This document shows, one piece after another, positions 1 to 8,662 of a stretch of DNA of 64,000 nt. The position numbers were made by a program, and so were the translations under genes. Positions within the stretch are counted from its first letter, which is position 1. Every line of letters begins with the position of its first letter. Below the pieces are notes generated by a model. It saw only the letters and a list, made by a program, of their open reading frames with translations. It did not search any database and was not told where the DNA came from. The stretch is from Bradyrhizobium sp. SK17 (GTDB taxonomy: Bacteria; Pseudomonadota; Alphaproteobacteria; Rhizobiales; Xanthobacteraceae). The stretch covers positions 3,425,001 to 3,489,000 of the forward strand of contig NZ_CP025113.1 in the NCBI RefSeq assembly GCF_002831585.1. The letters are read 5' to 3'.

Positions 1-2
1 TT

Positions 3-548
3 GTAATGGAGTGGATCCGGGAAGGGCGGATTGATCTGGCGATCGTCTATATTCCGGTCGAAGACAAGGCGCTGAGTTCGTCGCCGGTTCTCAGCGAGGA
101 ACTCTGGCTTTTAGGCCCGATCAATTCCATTCCGGGCATCCAACCGCCGACTTCCGGTCCACTCCGCTACAGCGCGGTCGCGCAACTGCCGTTGATATTG
201 CCGAGCGCCACTCATGGCCTACGTTCTTTGCTGGAGAATGAGGCGGCCGCTCTCTCGTTGAAACTGAATACAGTCATCGAGGTCGACTCGTACATCAACA
301 TCAAAGGACTGGTCGAGGAAGGTTTCGGATATTCCATTCTGCCCTTCAATTCCATTGCACGCGAGGTTCAAAGTGGCCGGCTGCTGGCTTGGCCAATCTG
401 CGCCCCCAAAATCAAGCGGTCGGTGCATCTTGTCCATCCAGTCGATCGTCCCCTGAGCTATGCCGCCTCAACGATCGAGACCCTGTGTCGCGCGACGCTG
501 CTGAAGCTGGCCTCCACAGGCAAATGGAATGGTGCGCGAGCTCTTTGA
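3..548 (+). CDS. LysR-type regulator, C-terminal part (cut by window edge)
   Basis: The reading frame is open to the left window edge and codes only for the effector-binding half of a LysR-type transcriptional regulator; the DNA-binding helix-turn-helix lies outside. The visible part starts with the typical 'G-x-[IL]-D-L-A-I' strand (GRIDLAIVY), followed by the alternating beta-alpha pattern of a periplasmic-binding-protein fold, and contains the usual 'V-x-x-G-x-G-[YF]-[ST]-[IV]-L-P' segment (VEEGFGYSILPFNS), which forms the second subdomain. About 180 residues are present, matching the C-terminal two thirds of a 300-residue regulator. The effector and target genes cannot be read from here. 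The first ATG at position 6 is internal and is not a start. Confidence 0.85.
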   Translation, partial: VMEWIREGRIDLAIVYIPVEDKALSSSPVLSEELWLLGPINSIPGIQPPTSGPLRYSAVAQLPLILPSATHGLRSLLENEAAALSLKLNTVIEVDSYINIKGLVEEGFGYSILPFNSIAREVQSGRLLAWPICAPKIKRSVHLVHPVDRPLSYAASTIETLCRATLLKLASTGKWNGARAL

Positions 549-719
549 TCGGCTGCTGTATTTCTGCCTGCTAACTCTTGCACCATGCGGTACGGCCCGC
601 CATGCATCGCGCAATGGCTGCGGGTGCGGGCGGAGTTCCGTGGCTCCAGATGTCCGATCGTCGAATCCTGGTGTGAGGTTCATTGATCGTTTACGGTCAA
701 GCGAGTTCGCTCGTCGCCG

Positions 720-1127
720 TCAAAGCATGCATAACCACTTGGTTTCGTGCATGTCGAGCGCACGAGCCGCGCCGGGTGTCAGATCAATCGTCACTCCGTG
801 CGTAAACGGACCTCGATCATTGATCACTACAGTCACCGACTTTCCATTCTCGGGATTGACCAGCGTTACACGCGAGCCGAACGGCAGGGTGCGATGCGCA
901 GCCGTGAGTCCACTCGGGTCGAATGCCTCACCATTTGCCGTGCGCCGTCCCGAGGAATAGAAGGTCGCGACGATATGTTGTCCCGAACATGCTCCGTGAG
1001 GCTTGGAACGTGCAAAAAACCAGGAGAAGCCCCGACCGTGGGCGGGTTCGGGCGCCACAATAAGCCATGCTGACATCAGTCCAAGAGCGCAAAGACGATA
1101 GGTAAAGTTGCCTAGCTGATCGCTCAT
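720..1127 (-). CDS. RlpA-like double-psi beta-barrel exported protein
   Basis: A 135-residue exported protein with a hydrophobic signal peptide (about residues 8-30, ending PEPAHG) followed by a single double-psi beta-barrel domain of the RlpA / rare lipoprotein A type. Family hallmarks seen are G-x-A-T-F-Y (IVATFYSSGRRTANGE), A-A-H-R-T-L-P-F-G-S-R-V and the active-site-like V-x-I-N-D-R-G-P-F. Family members act on or bind peptidoglycan; RlpA of Pseudomonas is a lytic transglycosylase on glycan lacking stem peptides. There is no SPOR domain here, so septal targeting is not supported. It stands alone, convergent with the LysR fragment. Catalytic activity is inferred from family only. Confidence 0.85.
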   Translation of the reverse strand: MSDQLGNFTYRLCALGLMSAWLIVAPEPAHGRGFSWFFARSKPHGACSGQHIVATFYSSGRRTANGEAFDPSGLTAAHRTLPFGSRVTLVNPENGKSVTVVINDRGPFTHGVTIDLTPGAARALDMHETKWLCML

Positions 1128-1330
1128 GTCGAACTGTCTTTGTGAGGCCCAACCACAGCGGGGCGCGGTCCTGGCCGCGGATAGTCTGGAGTGGTCAGAA
1201 CCGCGCTTGCCACCGCGCCGGCGACAAACCGTTATTCAGGGACGGAAGCTGTAGAAAGTGCCAAAAGTCATGGCGCAAGTGTGCGCGGAGACGGTACGAT
1301 CCATCATCAGATCATTGACGGGGGCGCACC

Positions 1331-1540
1331 GTGACCAGAAATCGGCGGGTCGAGATAGCAGAAACATTTCGGCTGCTGCGAGCCTTCCGTTCGATCCAAG
1401 ACCCGGCCGCGCGGCAACGTGTCATTGAAGAGGCCGAGGCTCGATCGTCGGAAGGCCAAGCGAAGCGTCCGGCGGGCAACGAATCTGTTGCCAGGGATAC
1501 GAAGCGGGGGCCGTTATCTCGTGAGAGCGGCAGCTTCTGA
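1331..1540 (+). CDS. small hypothetical protein (69 aa)
   Basis: A 69-residue frame with a GTG start and a G-rich stretch about 8 bases upstream that could serve as ribosome binding site. The first 40 residues form a plausible amphipathic helix (ETFRLLRAFRSIQDPA followed by RQRVIEEAEAR); the last 30 are polar and probably unstructured. No motif identifies a function. An overlapping minus-strand frame of 97 codons covers the same bases, but its composition looks less protein-like. Neighbours are unrelated, so the gene would be transcribed alone. Confidence 0.4.
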   Translation: MTRNRRVEIAETFRLLRAFRSIQDPAARQRVIEEAEARSSEGQAKRPAGNESVARDTKRGPLSRESGSF

Positions 1541-1764
1541 CGGACCCTAAATGGGGCGACTCGCGAGTTATACCGCTCTTCGATCAGAAAACAGGGCTTC
1601 CTCAATAGTGGGACTTGCGCCGGTGATCTTCTAAGAGTGCTGGCCTACGCAGACGTACGAGATCCTGGATGCTGCGACCACCTTTCTTGCGTCGTAGGGA
1701 GGAGACGAAACTCACGTTTGAGCGCCAAATGCACCCAGCTCCTTCACTCGTCCAGGTAAGTGCT

Positions 1765-1818
1765 TGAAATCACAGAAAATGCGAACACCCTCCGAGCGCA
1801 CCATAAACCCACGTTTAG
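1765..1818 (+). repeat. direct repeat, left copy (partner 22708-22760)
   Basis: A stretch of about 54 bp that recurs in the same orientation at 22708-22760 with a handful of mismatches and one single-base gap; the shared core includes tccgagcgcacc and, after a short divergence, gtttag. The left copy lies inside the recombinase remnant next to a tRNA 3' end. The two copies bracket the recombinase fragments and the whole type I secretion locus, which fits the ends left by an integrated or duplicated element. Confidence 0.65.
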
Positions 1819-1843
1819 TCTCGAGGTCGCCGGCCGCTGTACC

Positions 1844-1874
1844 GTCGCAGGTTCAAATCGCGTCCCCGCAACCA
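1844..1874 (+). other. tRNA 3'-end remnant
   Basis: The bases gttcaaatc (1851-1859) match a T-psi-C loop and are followed at the right distance by ccccgcaacca, which looks like an acceptor strand with ACCA end. No matching 5' half is found upstream, and the T-stem is imperfect, so this is not a working tRNA but the kind of 3' fragment left at an integration site. A related sequence recurs next to the second recombinase remnant (about 4090-4125). Confidence 0.45.
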
Positions 1875-2395
1875 TCTCAACTTGCGATCGGCCCGCCCCT
1901 CCGGCGGGCCCTTTGCTTTTGAGCGAAATTGCGAGAATTCCGGCCAGATCGCCACGAACGTCGATCTGAAGCTCGCCATTCCCGGGCGTCAGGATGATCT
2001 CTTTCACAAGCGACCTGATAACGTCGGCCGCAGTCATTCGCTTGGCCTCCGAGTCCTCCTGAAGCGCGGCATACAGCTCGTCGACCTGGACGCGATAGTG
2101 AAGCGCCATGTTCGGGTGCAGGAGGGGAGGCGGCTCCTCTGCCTCCTGCAGGAACGTCTTCAGCTCCTTCTGGCGGCGTTCGAGCGTGACCATCTTTTCG
2201 TTGAGGCGGTCAGCAGCTCTGCCCTTCAGGATGAGGTTGAGAAGCGTATCCAGCTCGCGGTCGATCGTCTTGATCTCCGCCTCGGCCGCCTCGATCGACA
2301 CTCGGCTCTCTATGCGGAGTCTGTTCATCTCGCGAGTAAACTCGTCGCGGAACTCCTTGTATAACGCCGGATCCATCAAGTGATGGCGCAACGCG

Positions 2396-2642
2396 TTTCC
2401 TACTACTCCTACCAGGGCGTCAACGTATCGTGCTGGAGGTGGACGGGAAGCATCACTTCTCGGAGAACGACCATCCGTCGCTGAAGCTCTATGCCCACAT
2501 GGTGTCAGCTGATCGAGAGTTGCGCCTGGCCGGGTATGAGGTCTACAGGTTCGGAGCGAATGAGTTGGTCGGCGAGCACGCCGAATCGAGGATTGCCGAT
2601 TTCCTCGAGAAGCTCTTTCGATTGCACCGAATCCGGCCTTGA
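2396..2642 (+). pseudogene. nuclease-like protein, C-terminal fragment
   Basis: The frame reads FLLLLPGRQRIVLEVDGKHH and ends with SADRELRLAGYEVYRFGANE. This pattern, a buried strand with L-E-V-D-G-K-x-H followed by D-R-E-L-R-L-A-G-Y-E-V-x-R-F-G, is that of the DUF559/PD-(D/E)xK nuclease-like fold found in many rhizobial proteins of unknown function. Only the C-terminal ~80 residues remain. The 5' side is joined directly to the recombinase fragment on the opposite strand, so the N-terminal part was lost in a rearrangement. The first ATG-like start (2430, TTG/CTG context) is internal to the domain. Confidence 0.6.
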
Positions 2643-2680
2643 ATGACGCGCCGCGCCGTGTCAGTCGGGGTTCGATGGCC

Positions 2681-3346
2681 TCATGCTCTCTTGATCCTGT
2701 CTTTAAGCTGCTTGTCCAGCGCCCTTAAGGCCGGATCCCGGTGGACCACCTGAAACCAGCCGTCGCTTGGACTCCCGATCGGCTCGATCATCGCCTGACC
2801 CAGCACGCGTCGGCAGTGTCCATCGACGTAGAGCTCAGCTCGCAGCAGGCCGGTATCTGCTGCCATCTGTGCAAGCAATAAGGTTTGGCTCGTGCGCGCC
2901 GTGAGTCCCTCGGCGTTCTCGTCGATCTCGAGAATTTCAAGCATGCCGTGATCCAACGGGCCATGAACGACGAGATGTGTTCCTGCCGGCATGTGCGGAC
3001 GTCGTGGGAGACCGCCTCCCATCTGTCCCAGAGACATGTGGGTGGTAACGGATCTGAGACCTGGCTCTTCTTTCAAAAACTTGCGCACGCCGTCGAAGTT
3101 ATCGGCTTTTGAATAAAGGTAGCGCGTACTTTGCGTCATTTGTTGATGGTTGAGATAGGTGGCCGTATCGCCGTCGATGTCGATCGGGGCGCCAGACCTC
3201 AGACCGTCTCGATATCGGAGTATTCGTTCCTTTCGCTCGTCCATGAGTTGCACAGAATCGACTAGTCCATATCGTTTCTCGATTGTCGGGCAGTGCAGCG
3301 CGATCGAGAACTCCGGCGAAATCGGTAAGAAGGCAGGCCTTGGCAT
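2681..3346 (-). CDS. hypothetical protein
   Basis: A frame of up to 221 residues with no family that I recognise. It is rich in charged residues, has no signal peptide or membrane segment, and has a Gly/Pro/Met-rich central loop (GQMGGGLPRRPHMPAG) followed by a predicted beta-strand region (THLVVHGPLDHGMLEILEID). The start is uncertain: ATG at 3346 would overlap the 5' end of the oppositely oriented TPR frame, whereas ATG at 3244 (MDERKERILRYRDG) gives a 187-residue protein without overlap. It lies between rearranged fragments and may itself be truncated at the 5' end. Confidence 0.45.
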   Translation of the reverse strand: MPRPAFLPISPEFSIALHCPTIEKRYGLVDSVQLMDERKERILRYRDGLRSGAPIDIDGDTATYLNHQQMTQSTRYLYSKADNFDGVRKFLKEEPGLRSVTTHMSLGQMGGGLPRRPHMPAGTHLVVHGPLDHGMLEILEIDENAEGLTARTSQTLLLAQMAADTGLLRAELYVDGHCRRVLGQAMIEPIGSPSDGWFQVVHRDPALRALDKQLKDRIKRA

Positions 3347-4002
3347 TGAATCAACGAAACGAACAAGCCCGCGCGGCCAGAGGTCTCGCTTTGCTGATGC
3401 GGGGCAGCGCCGCCGAAGGAATTGCGGACCTCAATGCAGCCCTCGAACGTGATCCCAACAATCAGATTGCACTCATTGGGCGTGGAATAGCTATGCTGAC
3501 GTCGGGTCAACCGGACAGGGCCGTCATCGCGTTCAATCAGGTTATCGGAAAGATGCCCGACAACAGCGGCGCAAGGCTGCTTCGGGCAAGAGCATTGCTG
3601 GCGATGAAAGACCTGAAAGCTGCGATGGCAGATGTTGAGGCAGTATCAGCTATCCGTCCCGACGATCCAGATATCTTTGTGGTTCGAGGTCTTATCTCGC
3701 TTGAGATGCGCGACTTTCAAAAGGCGCGGGCCGATCTCGATCAGGCAATCGAAAGGCGGGAATCTGTCGAGGGCTACATTGCGCGAGGCAGAAGCTATGA
3801 GGCGAGCAACGATCCCGCGAAAGCCGCTTCCGACTTCAAACACGCCTTGGAGTTCCCGCCTAAGAACATTTTCGATATTACGGCGCAGGCACTCATCAAG
3901 CAAAAGGTCGAGCAGCTTTCCAAGCGTGTTCCTTGCGGTACGTCGGGCTCTGACGAGGCCGATTGCGACCGAGGGCAGGCTCGAGCGGTTCGTGGCCGCT
4001 AG
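3283..4002 (+). pseudogene. tetratricopeptide-repeat protein, likely fragment
   Basis: About 200 residues consist of five to six TPR units of the 34-residue type (for example ARGLALLMRGSAAEGIADLN, then GRGIAMLTSGQPDRAVIAFN, then LRARALLAMKDLKAAMADVE). Such arrays are protein-protein interaction scaffolds and in this group often form the C-terminal half of caspase-like or exported TPR proteins. The first ~15 codons look unrelated and overlap the neighbouring divergent gene, so the real start has probably been lost and only the repeat part survives. The RVPCG segment near the end is typical of the natural C-terminus of such proteins. No role can be assigned. Confidence 0.55.
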
Positions 4003-4087
4003 CTGTCCCGGACGGCATGTCGGTCGAAGGCCGCCTTCGGCAGTAAATGCGATGAGAGAAATCAGCAACGGTAGCAGTCTGTGCGGC

Positions 4088-4300
4088 GACTGTTGCGGGT
4101 TCCCGCAGCCAACTCAATTTGCGATCGGGCCGCCTCTTTTGAACCGGTCGGCTGCTGCGCCCTTCAGGATGAGGTTGAGGAGCGTATCGAGTTGGCGGCC
4201 GATTTTATTGATCTCGACCCTGGCCGCCCGATCGCCGCTCGGCCTTACCTGCGGAGCAGGTTCATCCCACGGGTGAACTCATCGCAGAATTCTTTATTAC
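4088..4300 (-). pseudogene. second decayed copy of the recombinase tail
   Basis: This stretch resembles 1860-2370 in two blocks. The sequence around the former tRNA end (ccaactcaatttgcgatcgg, compared with ccatctcaacttgcgatcgg) is followed by a block matching the coiled-coil coding part (cccttcaggatgaggttgag is common to both copies). The bases in between, about 250 in the first copy, are deleted. No open frame of useful length remains. Both copies have the same orientation, so homologous recombination between them could delete the 2 kb between. Confidence 0.7.
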
Positions 4301-4748
4301 GGTTCCCGTGTCTGTGCAGAGCCGACGAGGCGCTGCTGTCGGTGACTGTGCAATTTCCAGCGGAGAACTGAGTCATCTTAGACCTCTCATAAAATATTCC
4401 CGCGACTAGTTGCACCGAGGGGTTGCAAGTCGGCGCACATACGTGTTCTGTTGCGACAATAAGTCACGTTGCATGGTGTGCGTTTGATCCTGGGGAACTG
4501 GTTGTCCATGTCGAGGAACATTCAGCGGTAACTAGAGATGCCGCTTCGCTGACCGCTCACTGCCGAAGACAGGCAGCAAGAGCTTCCAACTCACTTTCCT
4601 ATCTATGCGCCGGTTTGCTTGCTTATCGGCGAAGAGTTTTTTGCTGGCCTAAGCGTGGCGGAGGTGCTTCGCCGCGAGCGACCGTTTGCGCCTCCACCTG
4701 GGCGTCGCCGAGCGTGCAGGGCCTGTTTGTCGTTTGTGCGGGGTCTCA
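4301..4748 (+). other. upstream region of the type I secretion operon
   Basis: No convincing gene is seen. The stretch begins at the edge of the recombinase remnant and ends at the GTG start of the ABC exporter. It has an AT-richer part near 4375-4450 that is the most likely place for the operon promoter, but no -35/-10 pair stands out enough to be listed. Short frames here (for example the ATG at 4686 that runs into the exporter) lack a domain fit. Confidence 0.35.
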
Positions 4749-6878
4749 GTGCCGGAAGCGAAGAACGATACTTCGGGGTTGCAGTGTCTGCAGCTAATGC
4801 TGCGATTTCATCAAGTTGCGGTTGATCTCGGACAGATTCGCCATCGTTTCAGCGGTGTTGAGATCGGCATCACGGAGATGCTGCGCTGCGCAAAGGAGTT
4901 GAAGCTCAAGGCCCGCGTCGAAACGCTCCGCTGGGACAAGCTCGCTCGGATGCCCTTGCCGGCGATCGCTGAGCTGAAGGATGGCACCTTCCTGATCGTC
5001 GGCCGGGTCGCGGACGATGATCTTCTGGCTCAAGATCCTGCCGTTGGCAGCCCCCAGCGGATCGGGCGTGCCGAGTTTCTGGAGAAGTGGACGGGCCGTC
5101 TCGTTCTGATGGCACGCCGTGCTTCACTTAGCGATTTGGCGCGCCGCTTCGATATCACCTGGTTCCTGCAAGCGATGCACAAATACCGCCGATTGCTTGG
5201 AGAGGTCCTTTTTGCATCGTTCTTTCTTCAACTGTTTGCACTTGTCACGCCGCTATTTTTCCAGGTTGTGACTGACAAAGTGTTGACCCATCGAGGATTC
5301 ACTACGCTTGATGTTCTTGTCATTGGACTTATCACCGTATCCATCTTCGAGACGATTCTTGGCGCGCTACGTACTTACGTCTTCTCGCACACCACAAACC
5401 GAATCGACGTCGAGCTCGGGTCGCGACTGTTCAAGCACCTGATTGCGCTTCCCATTGCATATTTCGAGGCGCGCCGCGCAGGCGACTCAGTTGCAAGGGT
5501 CCGGGAGCTTGAAAACATACGCAACTTCCTGACGAGCTCGGCCTTGACGCTCGTTGTCGACCTGGCGTTCACGGTCGTCTTCCTCGCGGTGATGTTCTAT
5601 TATTCACCCCGATTGGCGTGGATCGTCGTCGGTTCCTTCCCTTTCTATGTCGCGGTTTCGGTGGGGGTAACGCCGATCTTTCGGCGGCGGCTCGAGCGTA
5701 AATTCGATCGCGGTGCTGAGAACCAAGCGTTCCTGGTCGAGAGTGTCAGCGCAATCCAGACGTTGAAAGCGATGGCGATCGAGCCGCAGATGCAGCGACG
5801 CTGGGAGGAACAGCTTGCGGGCTATGTCGGTGCCAGCTTTGACGTGCTGTCGCTCGGTAATTGGACCAGCCAGTTTGTCCAATTTATCAGCAAGATCGTT
5901 ACCGCACTGACACTGTATTTTGGAGCTTATCTCGTCATCGAAGGGCAATTGACGGTCGGCGAGCTAATCGCGTTCAACATGCTGGCGGGCCGGGTCGCGC
6001 AACCAGTGTTGCGGCTCGCTCAGCTCTGGCAGGATTTCCATCAAGCTCGGGTATCGATCGCGCGCTTGGGTGACATTCTCAATACGACGGCGGAGCCTGC
6101 CTTCGATGCATCGCGTGCGGCTCTGCCGTCGATCCGCGGCGACGTTACTTTCGATCATATCGACTTTCGGTACCGGATCGATGGTTCCTTGGTGTTGCAC
6201 GATATCTCGCTCAAGGTATTTGCAGGTCAGGTGGTCGGCATCGTCGGACCGTCGGGTTCCGGCAAATCGACACTCACCAAGCTGCTGCAACGCCTCTACG
6301 TTCCGGAGGCCGGGCGTGTCCTGATCGATGGCATCGATCTGACGGTTGCTGATGTTGCGTGGTTGCGCCGGCAGGTGGGCGCTGTCTTGCAGGAAAACGT
6401 GCTTTTCAATCGCTCGATCAGAGAAAACATTGCTTTGGCCGAGCCTGCTATGCCCATGGAGCGGGTCATAGCCGCCGCCGAGCTGGCTGGAGCCCACGAG
6501 TTTATCCTTGGTTTGCCGGATGGATACAACACCGTCGTTGGCGAGCGTGGTGCGAGCCTTTCCGGCGGCCAACGCCAACGGATCGCAATTGCGCGAGCGC
6601 TCGTCACGAATCCCCGGATACTGATCTTCGATGAAGCGACCAGTGCGCTCGACTATGAGAGTGAGAGCATCATCCAGCGCAATATGCGCAGGATTTCTGC
6701 CGGACGGACCGTCTTTATCATCGCCCACCGGCTCTCGGCAGTACGGCACGCGGATCGCATCATTACGATCGAAGGAGGCCGTCTTGTAGAGGATGGCACA
6801 CATGAAGAGTTGATGATCAAAGCCGGCCGCTACGCGACGTTGCATCAGATCCAGGCAGGCCTCCATGTCGTCAGCTGA
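4749..6878 (+). CDS. type I secretion ABC exporter (HlyB-like)
   Basis: A 709-residue inner-membrane ABC exporter that would drive ATP-dependent secretion of the giant protein encoded downstream. Order of parts: N-terminal C39-peptidase-like domain (about 1-125) without the catalytic Cys/His arrangement, as in HlyB of RTX systems; six-helix transmembrane domain (about 140-430); nucleotide-binding domain with Walker A GPSGSGKST (about 500), signature LSGGQRQR (about 603), Walker B ILIFDEATSAL (about 623) and H-loop IIAHRLS (about 656). I chose GTG 4749 because the C39-like domain begins directly after it and a G-rich stretch lies about 6 bases upstream; an ATG at 4686 adds 21 residues with no family fit. 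The stop overlaps the next gene by 14 bp. No TolC-type outer-membrane gene is nearby, so a TolC encoded elsewhere is presumably used. Confidence 0.92.
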   Translation: MPEAKNDTSGLQCLQLMLRFHQVAVDLGQIRHRFSGVEIGITEMLRCAKELKLKARVETLRWDKLARMPLPAIAELKDGTFLIVGRVADDDLLAQDPAVGSPQRIGRAEFLEKWTGRLVLMARRASLSDLARRFDITWFLQAMHKYRRLLGEVLFASFFLQLFALVTPLFFQVVTDKVLTHRGFTTLDVLVIGLITVSIFETILGALRTYVFSHTTNRIDVELGSRLFKHLIALPIAYFEARRAGDSVARVRELENIRNFLTSSALTLVVDLAFTVVFLAVMFYYSPRLAWIVVGSFPFYVAVSVGVTPIFRRRLERKFDRGAENQAFLVESVSAIQTLKAMAIEPQMQRRWEEQLAGYVGASFDVLSLGNWTSQFVQFISKIVTALTLYFGAYLVIEGQLTVGELIAFNMLAGRVAQPVLRLAQLWQDFHQARVSIARLGDILNTTAEPAFDASRAALPSIRGDVTFDHIDFRYRIDGSLVLHDISLKVFAGQVVGIVGPSGSGKSTLTKLLQRLYVPEAGRVLIDGIDLTVADVAWLRRQVGAVLQENVLFNRSIRENIALAEPAMPMERVIAAAELAGAHEFILGLPDGYNTVVGERGASLSGGQRQRIAIARALVTNPRILIFDEATSALDYESESIIQRNMRRISAGRTVFIIAHRLSAVRHADRIITIEGGRLVEDGTHEELMIKAGRYATLHQIQAGLHVVS

Positions 6879-8322
6879 GACGTCCTCTCGAACTCAAGCC
6901 AAGGCCGATATCCTCCCGTTTCGTAGGCGAGGGACCGACACGGCGCGTCAGTTTCTGCCGGCCGCACTTGAGATTCTTGAAACGCCGGCGTCTCCGGTCG
7001 GACGCGCCGTAGCCGGCTCGATCATCCTGTTCTTTGCCGTGGCCATCGTTTGGGCAATGTTCGGATATGTCGATATTATCGCCACGGCCCCGGGCAAAAT
7101 CGTGCCAACGGGGCGCACCAAGACGATCCAGCCACTCGATACAGGGATTGTATCCGCTATTCATGTTCAGGATGGCGATCATGTTGGAGCAGGGCAGATC
7201 CTGGTCGAACTCGATCGGACCGTGACCCAGGCCGAACGTCAGCACGTCCGGAAGGACTTGATCGCCAGCGAGCTCGACGTGGCTCGCCTCGAAGCCCTCC
7301 GCGACAGCTTCGAGTCGTTGGATGTTCCACGTGAACTTAGCGCGCCTGCGGCGGCATTAACGGTCGATGTCATCCGCGCTCGGTTGGCGGAGCATGCGCA
7401 GGCAGCCGAACAGTCAGCAAAGCTGACATCGATCACGCGCCAGATCGAACAGAAGGTCGCCGAGGCTCGATCCATTGATGCCGCCATTGATAAGATCGAT
7501 GCATCGCTGCCGTTAGTCGAGGAAACCGCGACCGTCAGGCGCAAAGCGATGGAAATCCAGTATGGCAATCGCATCGCCTATCTCGACGCGCAGACCCGCC
7601 TGGTCGAACAGCAGAATGAACGGATCGTTCAGCAGCGGAAGCTTGTGGAGGTGACTGCTGCGAAGCAAGCGCTTGAGCAGCAGTTTGGTCAAACCAAGGC
7701 CGGTTATGAGCGTCAGGTGCTCAGTGATCTAGCGGACGCGCAGAGGAAAGTTGACGAGTTCGGACAGGATCTGGTCAAGGCCGAGCGCAAGATGGACGAG
7801 CAAATCCTGCGGTCGCCGATCGATGGAACGGTGCAGCAACTGATCCTTCACACCGTGGGTGGCGTCGTTACGCCTGCGCAACAGTTGATGCTGATCGTGC
7901 CGGCCGATAGCCGGCTCGAGGCCGAGGCGATGATTCCAAACCGCGATATCGGCTTTGTGAGCGTCGGTCAGCCCGCTGAGGTGAAGATCGATACATTCAA
8001 TTTTACACGCTATGGCCTGTTGCATGGGAGAGTTACCAGCGTCTCGCAGGACGCAATAGTCCGCGACAAGCCGAGCGAGAAGACATGGATGGGGAAGGCG
8101 GGTGGGGCGCTGTCTGATTCGAGTGAGCCGGAAGGCCAAGAACTCGTCTACTCCGCGCGCGTTGCGCTCGATGGGACTCGAATGCAGATCGATGACAAGC
8201 TGGTCAATCTCTCGCCTGGCATGGCCGTCACGGTGGAAATCAAAACCGGTACGCGACGGATCATCGAGTATCTCATGTCGCCTGTGCTGCGCTATCGGCA
8301 AGAGAGTTTGAGAGAGCGTTAG
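6865..8322 (+). CDS. type I secretion periplasmic adaptor (HlyD family)
   Basis: A 485-residue membrane-fusion protein of the HlyD family. A single transmembrane helix lies at about residues 47-67 (GSIILFFAVAIVWAMFGYVD) after a cytoplasmic tail; then comes the lipoyl-like half motif (GIVSAIHVQDGDHVGAGQIL), a long coiled-coil hairpin (about 125-310, rich in E/Q/R/A heptads), the second lipoyl half (ILRSPIDGTVQQLILHTVGG) and a C-terminal beta-barrel domain. It connects the ABC exporter with an outer-membrane TolC-like channel. The gene starts inside the end of the exporter gene, which indicates translational coupling. Confidence 0.93.
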   Translation: MSSAETSSRTQAKADILPFRRRGTDTARQFLPAALEILETPASPVGRAVAGSIILFFAVAIVWAMFGYVDIIATAPGKIVPTGRTKTIQPLDTGIVSAIHVQDGDHVGAGQILVELDRTVTQAERQHVRKDLIASELDVARLEALRDSFESLDVPRELSAPAAALTVDVIRARLAEHAQAAEQSAKLTSITRQIEQKVAEARSIDAAIDKIDASLPLVEETATVRRKAMEIQYGNRIAYLDAQTRLVEQQNERIVQQRKLVEVTAAKQALEQQFGQTKAGYERQVLSDLADAQRKVDEFGQDLVKAERKMDEQILRSPIDGTVQQLILHTVGGVVTPAQQLMLIVPADSRLEAEAMIPNRDIGFVSVGQPAEVKIDTFNFTRYGLLHGRVTSVSQDAIVRDKPSEKTWMGKAGGALSDSSEPEGQELVYSARVALDGTRMQIDDKLVNLSPGMAVTVEIKTGTRRIIEYLMSPVLRYRQESLRER

Positions 8323-8368
8323 GATGGTCTACCCTGAAAAGAGCGCAAGCCGGCTATGAGGATAGAAA

Positions 8369-8608
8369 ATGAGCTGCTTCGGAAGGTTGTCATTCGCTAG
8401 CGCGATAGCGATCGTATGCGGAATTACCGCTGGGTTCGTTCAATTTTTGCTGTTCGAGAACGCTTGGAGAAGTATCGCGGTGTGTTGTTTGACGGTCGCT
8501 TTCGCTTACGTGTTTTCGAAACGGAAGCTTAGACGAATGAGTCTCCCTCCAGACTGTACGCTGGGGCAATTCTTAATTGAAACCAAAGGTCGCCGCTCTC
8601 GCCAATAG
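8369..8608 (+). CDS. small two-helix membrane protein of the secretion locus
   Basis: A 79-residue frame 46 bp after the adaptor gene, with an ATG preceded by a gagg ribosome binding site at the right distance. It has two predicted membrane helices (about 9-29, FASAIAIVCGITAGFVQFLL, and about 34-49, SIAVCCLTVAFAYVFS), a basic stretch FSKRKLRR that would sit on the cytoplasmic side, and a polar tail. I do not recognise the family. Its place between the exporter genes and the secreted substrate suggests a role in secretion or immunity, but this is inference from position only. Confidence 0.55.
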   Translation: MSCFGRLSFASAIAIVCGITAGFVQFLLFENAWRSIAVCCLTVAFAYVFSKRKLRRMSLPPDCTLGQFLIETKGRRSRQ

Positions 8609-8662
8609 GGTTTGCGACTGGGGCGTTCGGGCCTTTGTCAGGATTCATTTGGAGGTTGATCA

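Larger units (their letters stand above)
1744..2391 (-). pseudogene. serine recombinase, C-terminal fragment
   Basis: This 215-codon frame is the tail of a large serine recombinase (resolvase/invertase family). It begins inside the zinc-ribbon/coiled-coil part (ALYKEFRDEFTREMNRLR, then the heptad-rich segment ending LERRQKELKTFLQEAE) and carries the typical 'P-P-L-L-H-P-N-M-A' and 'V-x-x-L-V-x-x-I-I-L-T-P' segments. The catalytic N-terminal domain and recombinase domain are absent: the sequence upstream (position 2396 onward) belongs to an unrelated gene fragment on the other strand. The last ~45 codons read through the T-arm and acceptor end of a former tRNA gene, as is common where such elements have inserted. 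It is a dead remnant of a mobile element; a second, more decayed copy lies at 4.1-4.3 kb. Confidence 0.8.

Noticed and set aside
1844..1874. Intact tRNA gene
   Set aside because: Only a T-loop and acceptor 3' strand are seen; no 5' half, D-arm or anticodon arm fits upstream.
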